From assembly GCF_013128195.2 (NCBI RefSeq), contig NZ_CP053452.2, positions 7,688,001 through 7,752,000 on the forward strand: a stretch of 64,000 nucleotides of DNA, read 5' to 3'. The position numbers and the translations under genes were made by a program. Under the pieces are notes generated by a model that saw only the letters and a list, made by a program, of their open reading frames with translations, was not told the DNA's origin and made no database searches. Shown here in pieces: positions 25,587 to 37,773 of the stretch (position 1 is the first letter of the stretch; each line of letters starts with the position of its first letter). The DNA is from Frigoriglobus tundricola (GTDB lineage: Bacteria; Planctomycetota; Planctomycetia; Gemmatales; Gemmataceae).

Positions 25587-26538
25587 ATGCGCTGCCGTCG
25601 TCACGCGTTCACGCTCATCGAACTGCTCGTTGTCGTCGCGATCATCGCGATCCTGATCGGCCTGCTCCTGCCGGCGGTGCAGAAAATACGCGAGGCCGCG
25701 GCCCGCTTGAAGTGCCAGAACAACCTCAAACAGATCGTGCTCGGCCTGCACAACTACGAGTCCGCGTACGGGGCGTTTCCGACGTCGGTGAGCGGGTCCG
25801 GGGTGATTCCACTACTGGGGGGCGCAGATCCTGCCCTACATGGAACAGAACCCGCTCGCGAACATCTACAACTATTCGGTCCGGTTCAACGACGTCGCCA
25901 ACCGGGAGGCGGTGAAGTACCCGCTCCCGTTCATGCTCTGTCCGAGCACACCGGGCGGCCCTCGTATGCACCCCAAGTTCCCCGCCGTCGTCCCGCCCGG
26001 CGACACCAAGTGGCCCGCCGCCGCGTGCGACTACGCGGGCAGCGCCGGACCGGACGCGAAGCTCTGGACCGTCACGCCGCCGGCGGTGCGTTACCCGCAG
26101 CCCGCGAACACCAACGGGTTCTTCGTCGGCACCGTCCAGCCGGGCGGGCACGGGCGGCAGTACCGTGACATCACAGATGGCTCGTCGAACACGATCGTCC
26201 TCGTCGAATCGGCCGCGCGGCCCGAGGTGTGGCAGGCCGGCAAGGCGGTCCCCGGCTCCGGGCTGGAAGCGTCCGCGTCGGCGACTTATGTCTCCGTGTG
26301 CTCGTGGGCCGAGGGAAACCTGTTCAAGGTGCGGGGCTACACGGCCGACGGGGCCACCTGGGGCGGGCCGTGCCTGATCAACTGCACGAACTACTACGCG
26401 ATGTACAGTTTCCACCCCGGCGCCGTCAACACCGGGCGGGTGGACGGATCGGTCCGCACCCTGCGGTCATCGGCCACCCCGGACGTGATCGCGGCACTGC
26501 TCACCATCGCGGGCGGCGAGGTGGTCAATGACGAGTAA
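25587..26538 (+). pseudogene. DUF1559 pilin-like protein gene, single frameshift
   Basis: The first frame gives [20 protein letters not shown], a class III prepilin/type II pseudopilin N-terminus with the Glu+5, then [20 protein letters not shown]. After [11 protein letters not shown] the frame derails near 25809. A frame shifted by one base continues [20 protein letters not shown], then SGPCLINCTNYYAMYSFHPG and VDGSVRTL, the DUF1559 H-x-DG end. Deleting one C of CC at 25809-25810 would restore a full protein of about 316 residues. DUF1559 proteins are hugely expanded in planctomycetes and are exported, probably forming pseudopili. Mutation or sequence error; both halves look conserved, favouring a recent event. 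Confidence 0.82.
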
Positions 26539-26704
26539 GGGGGCCGACACTCCCGATTGACTTCACGACGTTCTGATATCCCCGAGAATCGTGGAGAACC
26601 GAATGGGGCTTCTGATCTGTGGCGTCGGCGTCATCGGCGGATTTCTGCCTCGCTGCCTTCCCGGGAACTCGCCGGCGTAGGCGAGATCCGTGGCTCGCGA
26701 CTCC

Positions 26705-27316
26705 TCAGTTCGGAACCCGCGCGCGCCCGAGGAGCTTCTTTGTTGTGGCGAGCGCGTTGTCGGCTGCGGCGGGGGAACTGTCACGGACGGCGGCGACAAT
26801 GGCACCATCGATCAGGAGCGCGACCACTTCGGCGGCGTCCTGGGGCGATTGGACTCCCGCTTTGCGGAGCACCTCGGCCAGTAGCGCAGTGAAATTTCGT
26901 TTGTGTTCGGCCACGGCGATGCGGCCGGGGTGGTTGGGGTCGGGGAGTTCAGCGGTGGCATTGATGAACGCGCACCCGCGAAAATCGGGCGACACGAACC
27001 ACTCCTTGAGCGCCGCAAAAAGAGCGTCGAGCCAGTCACCGGATTGGGCCGCGAACCGCTCGACCGCTGCGGCCATCCCCGCGCACACGATCTGGTCGCG
27101 GCGGCGCAGGTAAGCGGCGATGAGGTCGTCTTTGGACTTGAAGTGCGCGTACAGGGTCATCTTCGCGACCCCGGCCTCCGCGATGATCGTATCGACGCCG
27201 GCGGCGCGGATCCCGTCGCGGTAGAACAGGCGGTCGGCCGCTTCCAGAATGCGCTCGCGGGCGCTGGCGGCGGGTTTGTCGCGGGGGGGCATCGCGGTTC
27301 TCGCGGAACGGGCCAT
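26705..27316 (-). CDS. TetR/AcrR-family transcriptional regulator
   Basis: 203 residues. The N-terminal helix-turn-helix reads ARERILEAADRLFYRDGIRA then AGVDTIIAEAGVAKMTLYAH and FKSKDDLIAAYLRRRD, a canonical TetR DNA-binding domain. The C-terminal domain (GCAFINATAELPDPNHPGR) matches TetR_C members linked to small-molecule detoxification. It is encoded on the same strand as, and about 1.8 kb upstream of, the CMD/DUF1348/hydrolase operon, with the broken DUF1559 gene in between. It is the best candidate to bind the palindrome at 24972, but that link is inferred. Confidence 0.92.
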   Translation of the reverse strand: MARSARTAMPPRDKPAASARERILEAADRLFYRDGIRAAGVDTIIAEAGVAKMTLYAHFKSKDDLIAAYLRRRDQIVCAGMAAAVERFAAQSGDWLDALFAALKEWFVSPDFRGCAFINATAELPDPNHPGRIAVAEHKRNFTALLAEVLRKAGVQSPQDAAEVVALLIDGAIVAAVRDSSPAAADNALATTKKLLGRARVPN

Positions 27317-27387
27317 AGCGGGCGACCGAACTCGGGTCGCCTACTATGGGAAACCGCATTCGCCGCCCCGGTGTTACAGCCGCGGTC

Positions 27388-28095
27388 TCACTTCCGGAGC
27401 TTGTCGATGTCGAGCACGTTCCCGTCGGCGGGCATGATGAGCTTCTTCATCTCACCCGCGTCGAAGTCCTTCTTCACGCGGAATACGGACCCGTCGCACA
27501 TGCCGACGTGCAACTCCCCATCGAACAGTCCGCCGAGTTTCGGGAGCGGAATTTTTTCGTTGAACGGCAGGTCGCTCGGCTTCGACCAGGGCACCGGGTC
27601 GCCCGCCTCGAACACGAGCCCGGTGTTCGAGGTGCCGTCGGGAATGCTGGTCGGGAACAGGGGTTGTTTGGGGCCGAATAGCGCCCCGGGGCCGGCAAAC
27701 ACCTGGTAGAACGTCTCGCCGGCCCGCGCCTGGACGCGGACGGGGGCGTAGAGCTTCGGCATTTTCTCGACGAGCTTCTTGTTGTGATCGCTGTCCCAGG
27801 GCTCGTCCCGCTTGAACTGCTTGTACAGGTTGGCCTGTTCGACGTACGGCAGGATGGCGACGCGCCAGCTCAGGAGCGGATTGCCGTCCTTGTCCGCGGT
27901 GTTCGTCGCCATCTGGCCGTTATTTGCGTCCGCATAATTGATGCAGGCCAGAGTGATCCGCTCGAGGTTGTCCCTCGATGCCTTGAGCTGTGCCTCGGTG
28001 GCGGGAGGGAGCGGATCGGCCTTGGGTACGGGGGCCGCCGCGGCGGCGGAAAGCAACGCGAGCGGCACCACCAACGAGACCAACAACGCGCGCAT
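27388..28095 (-). CDS. DUF1559-like exported protein without prepilin signal
   Basis: 235 residues from the ATG at 28095. A standard signal peptide (MRALLVSLVVPLALLSAAAA) replaces the prepilin segment. The body has DUF1559 hallmarks: LERITLACINYADANNGQM, LLSWRVAILPYVEQANLYKQ, SIPDGTSNTGLVFEAGD and LHVGMCDGSVFRVKKDF. Many planctomycete genomes carry this secreted form; function is unknown. It follows glgB by 20 bp on the same strand and may be co-transcribed, though a functional link is not evident. Confidence 0.85.
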   Translation of the reverse strand: MRALLVSLVVPLALLSAAAAAPVPKADPLPPATEAQLKASRDNLERITLACINYADANNGQMATNTADKDGNPLLSWRVAILPYVEQANLYKQFKRDEPWDSDHNKKLVEKMPKLYAPVRVQARAGETFYQVFAGPGALFGPKQPLFPTSIPDGTSNTGLVFEAGDPVPWSKPSDLPFNEKIPLPKLGGLFDGELHVGMCDGSVFRVKKDFDAGEMKKLIMPADGNVLDIDKLRK

Positions 28096-28115
28096 GAGCG
28101 GCCCCCGGGTCGGAA

Positions 28116-30098
<1,983 letters not shown>

Positions 30099-30237
30099 GT
30101 GGTCCCGGTTGGACGGAGTTGGTGGAGAGGAATAAGTAAGAATTACCGGATCAGCGGCCGAACCGCCAGACGCGGGCGCGCGCTTACCGGCAAGAACCGG
30201 ACGATATGCAACGGTTGTGCCGGACAATAAGATCAGA

Positions 30238-30365
30238 AGAGTATTCACCGCGGAGAACGCGGGGGACGCCGAGAAATGAACAGAGGGATCGGGTTGATTT
30301 TGTCAGCTCTTTTCTCGGCTGTTTGCTTTTCTGGGCGTCCGCGCGTCCTCCGCAGTGAATACTCT
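30238..30365. repeat. Palindromic dispersed element upstream of glgB
   Basis: The left arm AGAGTATTCACCGCGGAGAA and the right arm (complement AGAGTATTCACTGCGGAGGA) are about 38 bases each with several mismatches, continuing through GGACGCC and AGAAA. The centre of about 55 bases has no ORF. It resembles another palindrome class in this window, upstream of the reverse transcriptase, in overall design. Confidence 0.65.
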
Positions 30366-30371
30366 GTTGGT

Positions 30372-32282
30372 TCACACACTCACTGACGCGCCGTGAACCA
30401 TCTGCTCCCACGCCGCCTCCAGCGTGGAACGCGCGGTGGCGGGGAGCGGGCGGCGCGAATACGCCATGCGCGCATAGAGCGTGGCCAGCTTCCCGTAGGC
30501 GTTCGCGTGGTCGGGGAACGCTTCGCCCAGCCGCCCCACGAATTCCAGCGGCGTTTCGGTCGGCTCGCGGCCGGAATCGCGGTCCCAGGCCCAGGCGTCG
30601 AGCGCCTCGAACGTGTACGCAACGAGTTCGGCGGTATCGCGGCCCTCCGCGGTGCCGTCCGCGAACGGGTTGGAGTAGGCGCTGAAGGGCGGCGGGCGCA
30701 CCGGGGCGAGGGGCTGCGCTTCGGCCGCCGCGGTCTTGCGGGCGACGCTGGACGGACCGAACAGGCTCGCCCACCACGCGCGGATGCCTTCGAGCCAGCG
30801 GCGTGCCCAGTCGGTGAACGGGGCGAGGTATTTGAGCACACCGAAGAACAGCCCGAAGATGACCAGTACCGCGACGAGCGCGAACACGAGCCACTTCACC
30901 ACGCCGGCGACCTTGTCCAGCACGCCCCCGAGCGGCGTGCGCGACGGCGATCCGGTGTCGCGCTCGCCGCTCTTGCCTTCGTCCTTGGTGTCTTCCTGAT
31001 CCTCGGACTCGTTTCCCTTGGAATCGCGGTCGTTCGAATCGTCCTTCTTCGCCTCGCTGTCGTCGCCTTTCCCCTTTCCGCCGCCTTTGTCTTTGCCGCC
31101 GGACTGGTCGCCCTTGCTCTTCCCGCCTTTGCCGCCCTGGCCCTTACCGCCGCCGCCCTTGTCCCCCTTGGAACCGCCGCCGGGCTGGCCGCCCTTGCCG
31201 CTGGCGTTGCCGTCGCCGGCTTTCGACTGGTTCCCCCCGCGCCCCTCGCCCTTGCCCGCCGAGTCGCTGAGTTGCGCGTACTTCGACGCCTCGCGGTCCG
31301 ATTTGCCCGCCCGCTCGATACCGAACCACGGCACTTCCGAGTGCGGCCGGGGCAGGAACGCGCCGAGTGCCAGGAACACGACGATGAGGACGCCCCCCAG
31401 ACCGAGCCAGGACAGGGTGAGGCCGATCGGCACCTTCGCTTTCCGCTGCCGCAGATAGCGCCGCACCCCGAGCAGGCTGGTCGTTACGAGCAGGGCCAGC
31501 GCGCTCGCGACGTACACCGTCATCTGGAGGAACGTGGCGCGGCGCCGCTTGTCGTCATCGATGTCAACGAGGGACTGCCCGAGGGCGAACAGCGGCAGCG
31601 CCGCGAGCGCGAAGTACAGCACCCACACCCCCGGTGTGTGGCCCGCCTTGCGCTGCTCCTCGCGGTGCGCTTTGTACTTCTCGATCCAGTCCCACAGCCG
31701 CGAGTCGGGTTCGGCCTTCTTACCCTTCTTCTTTTTCTTCTTCTTCGCGTTCTGCCCCGGACGGGCGGGCTCCGTGGGTCCGGTTTTGGGTTGCTCGGGG
31801 GGCTGGTGCCCCCCGCTGGCCGGGGTCGAGTTTTGGTCGTCGGCGTCCAGGCCGGCGGCGGAGAGTAACCCGCGCCCGCTCGACGCGCGCGTTTCGTCGA
31901 TGTGGGTGCAGTCCCACGTCAGCTTGTGCGCGCTGAACCAGACCACCACCATCAGGCCCAGGTTGACGAGCCACCCCCACGACTTGAGCCAGCCCGACGG
32001 GTACTCGACGTAAGACAGCAGCGCGAGGTACGTGACGATCGCCAGCCCGAGTCCGTACGCGGTGGCCCGCGCGGCGTCGAACTGGATCGAGATGCGGGCG
32101 ACGAGGACCGCGCCCATCACGAAGAAGAAGAACGTGTACAGCAGCCGGTCGGAGTACTTCCCCGCGTAGAGCACTTCCACGAGGAAAAACACGAGGCTGC
32201 CGACCATGAGCATGACGAGCGCCGGCCCGATGCCCGTGACGACGTAGTCGGTGACCGACGGCGGTTCGCGTTCAGCGGCCAT
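30372..32282 (-). CDS. Multi-spanning membrane protein with C-terminal DUF4129 domain
   Basis: 636 residues. Four or more N-terminal helices (ALVMLMVGSLVFFLVEVLY, LLYTFFFFVMGAVLVA, ATAYGLGLAIVTYLALLSYV, LVNLGLMVVVWFS), a lysine-rich cytoplasmic loop (KKKKKKKGKK), three more helices, then a low-complexity Gly/Lys/Asp segment of about 130 residues. After a final helix (WLVFALVAVLVIFGLFFGVL) comes a DUF4129-like end (AYTFEALDAWAWDRDSGREP, LEFVGRLGEAFPDHANAYGK, YARMAYSRRPL). DUF4129 proteins often accompany MoxR/vWA or transglutaminase genes, but no such neighbour is present here. Function unknown. Confidence 0.75.
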   Translation of the reverse strand: MAAEREPPSVTDYVVTGIGPALVMLMVGSLVFFLVEVLYAGKYSDRLLYTFFFFVMGAVLVARISIQFDAARATAYGLGLAIVTYLALLSYVEYPSGWLKSWGWLVNLGLMVVVWFSAHKLTWDCTHIDETRASSGRGLLSAAGLDADDQNSTPASGGHQPPEQPKTGPTEPARPGQNAKKKKKKKGKKAEPDSRLWDWIEKYKAHREEQRKAGHTPGVWVLYFALAALPLFALGQSLVDIDDDKRRRATFLQMTVYVASALALLVTTSLLGVRRYLRQRKAKVPIGLTLSWLGLGGVLIVVFLALGAFLPRPHSEVPWFGIERAGKSDREASKYAQLSDSAGKGEGRGGNQSKAGDGNASGKGGQPGGGSKGDKGGGGKGQGGKGGKSKGDQSGGKDKGGGKGKGDDSEAKKDDSNDRDSKGNESEDQEDTKDEGKSGERDTGSPSRTPLGGVLDKVAGVVKWLVFALVAVLVIFGLFFGVLKYLAPFTDWARRWLEGIRAWWASLFGPSSVARKTAAAEAQPLAPVRPPPFSAYSNPFADGTAEGRDTAELVAYTFEALDAWAWDRDSGREPTETPLEFVGRLGEAFPDHANAYGKLATLYARMAYSRRPLPATARSTLEAAWEQMVHGASVSV

Positions 32283-32333
32283 GAGTTCGTTCTACGAGTG
32301 CGGCGGCGCCACACCCAGGACGCCGCTCACGGC

Positions 32334-34722
32334 TCACGGTTTCGTGGGCGGTTGAACGTTCGGTGGGGACGGGAGCGGCGTCAGCGGGGGATCGAACTTC
32401 GCGGGCGCCCGTATCTGGAGCGACTTGAGGTGCGCCTCGAACTCCGGTGTGACCGCGATCTCCGCGAGCAGTGCCCGCAATCCATCTCCGGCCCGCAGCG
32501 TGTCCGCGTTCAGTTGGCGGTACTTCTCGTTCGCCCGTTGACGTTCGGTGGCCGTGGGGAATCGGCCGAGCGCCGCGAGGAACACGGCGTCCACCTTCTG
32601 GTCCGCGTCCAGGGTCGACTTCGCCAGCTCCTCAATCAGCTTATCGAGCGGGTCGGCAACAACCGCGCGGGCGTTCGACTGGATGACGTTGTTTCTCTGA
32701 ACGTCGAGCGGGAAGTTCAGCGCCGCGGCGCCCTTCTGCCCGAACGGGGTCGCGCCGAACGCGGCCCACAACCGATACTGACCCTCGCGGCCGCCCTTGC
32801 TCGCCACGACGAGGAACTTCGAGTCCGGACTGAAACGTACCTGCACAAAATCGAATTCGGAGGTCGGGAACTCCGAGCGTGCGATCGCTTTGCCCGAACT
32901 CGCGTCCCACACGGTCAACTCGGCCGGCCCTTCGGGGATCTTGCCGGCGAGCTTCGCTCGGTCGGAGTCCGACAGGGTCGTGCCGGTAACCGTGGCGATC
33001 AACTTGCCATCGGGCGAGAACGCACCGGCCGTGACCAGCCGCTTGTGCCCGTCGAGTTTCGTCCTCGTTTGACCGGTGGTCGTGTCCACGAGTCGCGGTT
33101 GCTCGCCGACCGTCCTCACGAGAATCGCCTTGCCGTCCGGGCTGAGATCGAGGACGGTGTCGTTCGCGTTCAGTTCGATGGTTGGTGTTGCCTTGCCGGT
33201 GAGCGGGTCGGTGTAGTTCACGGTGTGGCGCGTGTAGCGCACGAGGCCCGGCAAGACGTTTCCGGTGTCGGCGAAGTACCCCTGGGACCGTTCCATGTGG
33301 AACCCGGTCCCGCGGTGCTGCAACACACTGTGCGACCCGTTCTCGATCTTGTTCGTGACGGAGAAACGACGAATCTCCTTCCGCGCGACGGGATCCCAAT
33401 TCACGGTGGCGTGAATGTAGCGACCGGAGAACTCCCCATTTGGTCCGGGATCGGGATCGTACGAGAGCTCGTACAGAACTGTCCCGTCTGGTCGGAACAT
33501 GACCTGCCAAATGCGCTCCTCCTTCCCGGACGGAACGAGTTGGTAGAGGGTCTTGCCGGTCGCGGCATCGTAGAGTTTCAGGTCATCGATCTCGCCCGCG
33601 ACGATCGTGCGGCCGTTGGGCGAGAACTTCGCCGACTGCACCAAATTGGTGTCGATCTGCCAGACCATCTTGCTCGTCGCGCGGTCGAAGCAGCCGAACG
33701 TGCGGTCGTCGGTGAAGAGGAACCGCTTGCCATCCGGGCTGATGTCGTGGAGCTTTGCGACCGTACTGGCGACCAGCACCGGCGCCCCGTCCCATTTCAC
33801 CACCGCGGGCTTGTCGTGATCGGGTCCGGGTTGCGGTTGGGGCTGCCGAGCTTCCGCCGGTGCGACCACCGGCGGCTCCGGCGGGAGCGGTTCGTCCGTC
33901 CAGCCCAAGCCCGCCGTCGCGGTGAGCGCGGCGAGTGCCACTGCGAGTAGCGTCGCCCATGTTTTCGTTCGCCACATGGCAAGAATCTCCTTCGCGATAC
34001 GGACCGATTCTGAGCGCACCGCCGAATTAACCCCACCGCGACCGAACATGACCCCGGCCCGCGCCACGCGTGCCACCGCGTCGGGCGTGAGAGTGACCAA
34101 ACCAACCGGCGTGAGAAGTCCGGTTGGGAGGGCGATGCCGCGTCGCGTGAGGCGGGCGCACAGCCGTTTTCGCCCCGCCGCGAGCCGCGACTCGACCGTA
34201 CCCGTGGGGCACCCGAGCCGCTGGGCGGCGTCCGCGGCCGTGAGCCCTTCCAGGTAACACAGAACCACCGCCCGCCGACAGCGGTCCGGCAACCGGTCGA
34301 TCTCCTCGTCGAGTGCCCGGAACACCTCCGTCATCACGGCGGCGTCCGGTAGCGGTTCCGCTGGCACGTCCACTTCGAGCGGCGCGCTCACCCGCCGCGC
34401 CCGCGCGCGCCCCCGCCGACACGCGCACCGCGACGCGGTGCAGCCACGCCGGCAGCGCCGGGCCCCGCCCGATGTCACCGGCCTTGCGTGCCAGCACGAG
34501 AAACACGGCCTGGAACGCATCTTCCGCGTCCTCATCGTGCTTCAGCAGTCGTCGGCACGCGGCCAGCACCATCGCGCCGTGCCGCCACACGAGCAACTCG
34601 AACGCGGACGCGTCGCCCGTCCGCGCGAACCGCGCGAGCAGGTCCGCGTCGGACGAACCGGCGCCCGCCGGCGCGTCGCGCCGCATCCGCCGCACCAGTG
34701 CTGAGAGCTTCACGTCCGGCAT
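32334..34722 (-). pseudogene. ECF sigma factor fused to a membrane-anchored beta-propeller, one frameshift
   Basis: Starts MPDVKLSALVRRMRRDAPAG at 34722. Sigma region 2 is clear (DLLARFARTGDASAFELLVW, RLLKHDEDAEDAFQAVFLVL). The frame breaks in a GC run near 34395-34415. One base later the other frame continues with sigma region 4: EIDRLPDRCRRAVVLCYLEG and AAQRLGCPTGTVESRLAAGR. After about 65 residues come a membrane helix (WATLLAVALAALTATAGLGW) and about 480 residues of propeller repeats (SPDGKRFLFTDDR, SPNGRTIVAGE, SPDGKAILVRT, SPDGKLIATVTG). ECF factors with long membrane-anchored tails are a known planctomycete class. The frameshift may be real or a sequencing error. Confidence 0.8.
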
Positions 34723-34875
34723 GTCGCCTCCCATTCGGTCCACAAGTATACGAGGCCGCGGGGGCGGATTGCCTGCGCGCGAATTTCCGCTTCTGGTTGA
34801 ATCCGGCCCGTGTGTCGTGGAGAATAAATCCGCCCTCCCGCCTTCCCGCCCGCTCATCAATCACGAGCCTGCTGC

Positions 34876-37713
34876 ATGCGCATCTCAACAGCCGCCGTCC
34901 TGACCCTGTTAACCTCTACCGCTCTGAGCCGGGCGGCCGAACCGGTGAACAACGAATACTTCGAGTCGAAGGTGCGCCCCATCCTGGTGGCGAACTGCGT
35001 CAACTGCCACGGCGCGACTAAGCAGAAGGGCGGGTTGCGCTTAGACGCCAAAGCCGAGTTCGCCAAGGGCGGCGACAACGGCCCGGTCGTCGTGCCGGGC
35101 GATCCGGCCAAGAGCCTGCTCGTGAAGACCGTCGCCTACGAGGACGACACCAAAATGCCCCCGAAGGGCAAACTCACAGACGCCGAGATCGCGGTTCTGA
35201 CGGCGTGGGTGAAGGGCGGTGCCCCTTGGCCCGATGATGGGGCGATCGCCAAAGAAGCGGGCGACAAATTCGACCTCCACGCACGAGCCAAGACGCACTG
35301 GTCGTTCCAGCCCGTCCGCCGACCCGCCGTTCCGGAACTGACCGGCGCCGCCAAATCTGTCGCCGCCAACGAAATCGATCGGTTCCTGCTCGCGAAACTC
35401 GGTGCGGCCGGGCTCACCTACGCTCGGCCAGCGGAGAAGCGGACGCTGTTGCGCCGCGTGTACCTTGACCTCACCGGTCTGCCGCCCTCGCCGGCGGAGA
35501 TTGACGCGTTTCTCAAGGACGAATCGCCGCGGGCGTTCGAGAAGGTGGTCGATCGGCTCCTCGCGTCACCGGCATACGGGGAGCGCTGGGGCCGGCACTG
35601 GCTCGACCTCGTTCGCTACGCCGAGACGCACGGCCACGAGTTCGATTTCGAGATCCCCGACGCGTGGCGCTACCGCGACTACGTGATCCGCGCCTTCAAC
35701 GCCGACGTGCCGTTCGATCGCTTCCTGACCGAACACGTTGCGGGCGATCTGCTGCCCCCGCGGCGCGATCCGAAGTCCGGCGTAAACGACGCACTCATCG
35801 CGACCGGGTTCTGGTGGCTCGGGGAAGCGAAGCACTCGCCGGTCGATTCGCGGGCCGAGTTTGCCGACCGGACCGACAATCAGATTGATGTCTTCGGCAA
35901 GACCGTTTTGGGCCTCACCATCAGTTGTGCCCGCTGCCACGACCACAAGTTCGACGCCATCGCCACAAAGGACTACTACGCGCTGTTCGGCGTGCTGAGC
36001 AGCTCGCGCTACAACCGTGCAGATGTGAGCGACCCGGTACCGGCCGTGAAGGTACTCGGCGAACTGAAGGCGGTTCGCGCGGAACTCGCGGCGCGGGTGC
36101 CCGTGACCAAAGCCGAAGTGCCTTCATCGCCCCAGTTGGGTGCGTGGCGCGAGAAGACCGTGGCATTCGAGCTGTTCGGCCCGGACTGGCGGAAGCGCTG
36201 GGACGCGGACGGCCTCGCGTTCCGCCCGGGGGCCGGCGAGGGGTTCCCGCACTCCGGCCGGGAGGCCGGGAAACTGATCGGGGCGCTCCGGTCGCCCACG
36301 TTCACCATCGACAAGCCGTTCCTGGCGGTCCGAACGGCCGGGCGCGACGCGCGGGCGCGGCTGATCCTCAACGGTCTTCAGCTCATTCAAGACCCGATCT
36401 ACGGCGGGCTCGCGCAGGGGATCAATCACGGCAGCGAACTGCGGTGGACGGTGTTCGACCTGCGCATGTGGAAGGGGCAGCCGGCGTACCTCGAACTGAT
36501 CGACGACGGCGCCGGCTGGGTCGCGATCTCGGAGGCGCGCTTCGCCGATACGCTCCCGCCGGGCGAAGCCGGGCCCCAAGTTCCGCTCCCGGACCCGCCC
36601 GCCTCGGATGACCCCGAACTGAAGCGGCTCCGTGACCGCGTCCGCGAACTGGAAGCGAAGATCCCCGCCCCGCAGCGCGCCCCGACGATCCGCGATGGGA
36701 CCGGTCTGAACGAGCACGTGTTCGTCCGCGGCAACCACAAGACACTCGGCGTCGAAGCCCCGCGGGCCACGCTGGAAGCGTTCGGTCAACCGCCGTTCAG
36801 CGGACCGGGTAGCGGGCGGCTCGAACTCGCCCGGACGCTGACCGATCCGAGCAACCCGCTCGTCGCCCGCGTGATCGTGAACCGACTCTGGAAGCACCAC
36901 TTCGGAGAGGGGATCGTCCGCAGTCCGGACGATTTCGGCCGCCAGGGGCAAGCGCCGACCCACCCCGACCTGCTCGACTGGCTCGCGCGTGAGCTAGTGG
37001 CGCCCGAGCGCACGACCGGCGGCGACGCCCGCCCGTGGTCCCTCAAGCGGATGCACAAGTTGATGGTGTTATCGGCTGCTTATCAGCAGGCCAGCCGGAC
37101 GACGCCCGACCAGGCGGCTAAGGCGGTCACCGCCGATCCGCAGAACAAACTCCTGCACCGGCAGAACGTGAAGCGCCTGGAAGCGGAAGCGATCCGCGAC
37201 AGCATCCTTGTGGCGAGCGGTCGGATCGACCCGAAGATGGAGGGGCCGGGCGTGCTCCCGCACCTGACAGAACACCAGGCCGGCCGCGGGCGCCCCGGGT
37301 CCGGGCCGCTCGACGGTAACGGCCGCCGAAGCGTGTACCTCCAGGTGCGGCGCAACTTCATCAGCCCCATGTTCTCCGCCTTCGACTACCCCACGCCGTT
37401 CACCACGATCGGCCGCCGTACGGCCTCCAACGTGCCGGCCCAGGCGCTCGTGATGCTCAACAACCCGTTCGTCATCCAACAGGCCGAACTGTGGGCGAAG
37501 CGCGTGCTAGCGGCCCCCGGAAGCGCCGAGGACCGCGTCCGCGGGATGTACGCGACCGCGTTCGGGCGCCCCCCGACGCAGGACGAACTCGCCGCCGCGA
37601 CCGGCTTCGTGGCGGAGCAGTCGAAGGAGTACGGTAGGCCCGACGACCCGAAGGCGTGGAGCGACCTCGCTCACGTGCTGTTCAACGCCAAGGAGTTCAT
37701 CTTCGTGGAGTGA
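34876..37713 (+). CDS. PSCyt1/PSCyt2(DUF1549)/PSD1(DUF1553) exported cytochrome protein
   Basis: 945 residues with a signal peptide (MRISTAAVLTLLTSTALSRA). PSCyt1 follows with NCVNCHG, a CxxCH heme site at about residues 41-45, and the MPPKGKLTDAEIAVLTAWVK ending. DUF1549 comes next (RRVYLDLTGLPPSPAEIDAF, SPAYGERWGRHWLDLVRYAE), with a second CxxCH (CARCHDHKFD). A lectin-like insert and DUF1553 follow (PLVARVIVNRLWKHHFGEGI, RRTASNVPAQALVMLNNPFV). These proteins are a planctomycete signature and are thought to take part in sulfatase or glycan-linked oxidative chemistry. A DUF1501 partner usually follows, but none is here. Confidence 0.94.
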   Translation: MRISTAAVLTLLTSTALSRAAEPVNNEYFESKVRPILVANCVNCHGATKQKGGLRLDAKAEFAKGGDNGPVVVPGDPAKSLLVKTVAYEDDTKMPPKGKLTDAEIAVLTAWVKGGAPWPDDGAIAKEAGDKFDLHARAKTHWSFQPVRRPAVPELTGAAKSVAANEIDRFLLAKLGAAGLTYARPAEKRTLLRRVYLDLTGLPPSPAEIDAFLKDESPRAFEKVVDRLLASPAYGERWGRHWLDLVRYAETHGHEFDFEIPDAWRYRDYVIRAFNADVPFDRFLTEHVAGDLLPPRRDPKSGVNDALIATGFWWLGEAKHSPVDSRAEFADRTDNQIDVFGKTVLGLTISCARCHDHKFDAIATKDYYALFGVLSSSRYNRADVSDPVPAVKVLGELKAVRAELAARVPVTKAEVPSSPQLGAWREKTVAFELFGPDWRKRWDADGLAFRPGAGEGFPHSGREAGKLIGALRSPTFTIDKPFLAVRTAGRDARARLILNGLQLIQDPIYGGLAQGINHGSELRWTVFDLRMWKGQPAYLELIDDGAGWVAISEARFADTLPPGEAGPQVPLPDPPASDDPELKRLRDRVRELEAKIPAPQRAPTIRDGTGLNEHVFVRGNHKTLGVEAPRATLEAFGQPPFSGPGSGRLELARTLTDPSNPLVARVIVNRLWKHHFGEGIVRSPDDFGRQGQAPTHPDLLDWLARELVAPERTTGGDARPWSLKRMHKLMVLSAAYQQASRTTPDQAAKAVTADPQNKLLHRQNVKRLEAEAIRDSILVASGRIDPKMEGPGVLPHLTEHQAGRGRPGSGPLDGNGRRSVYLQVRRNFISPMFSAFDYPTPFTTIGRRTASNVPAQALVMLNNPFVIQQAELWAKRVLAAPGSAEDRVRGMYATAFGRPPTQDELAAATGFVAEQSKEYGRPDDPKAWSDLAHVLFNAKEFIFVE

Positions 37714-37773
37714 ACCGAGGTTGTTTCGGCGGAACGGCGCACCGGTATCGTGGTCAAAAAGTGAGGGCCGAAG

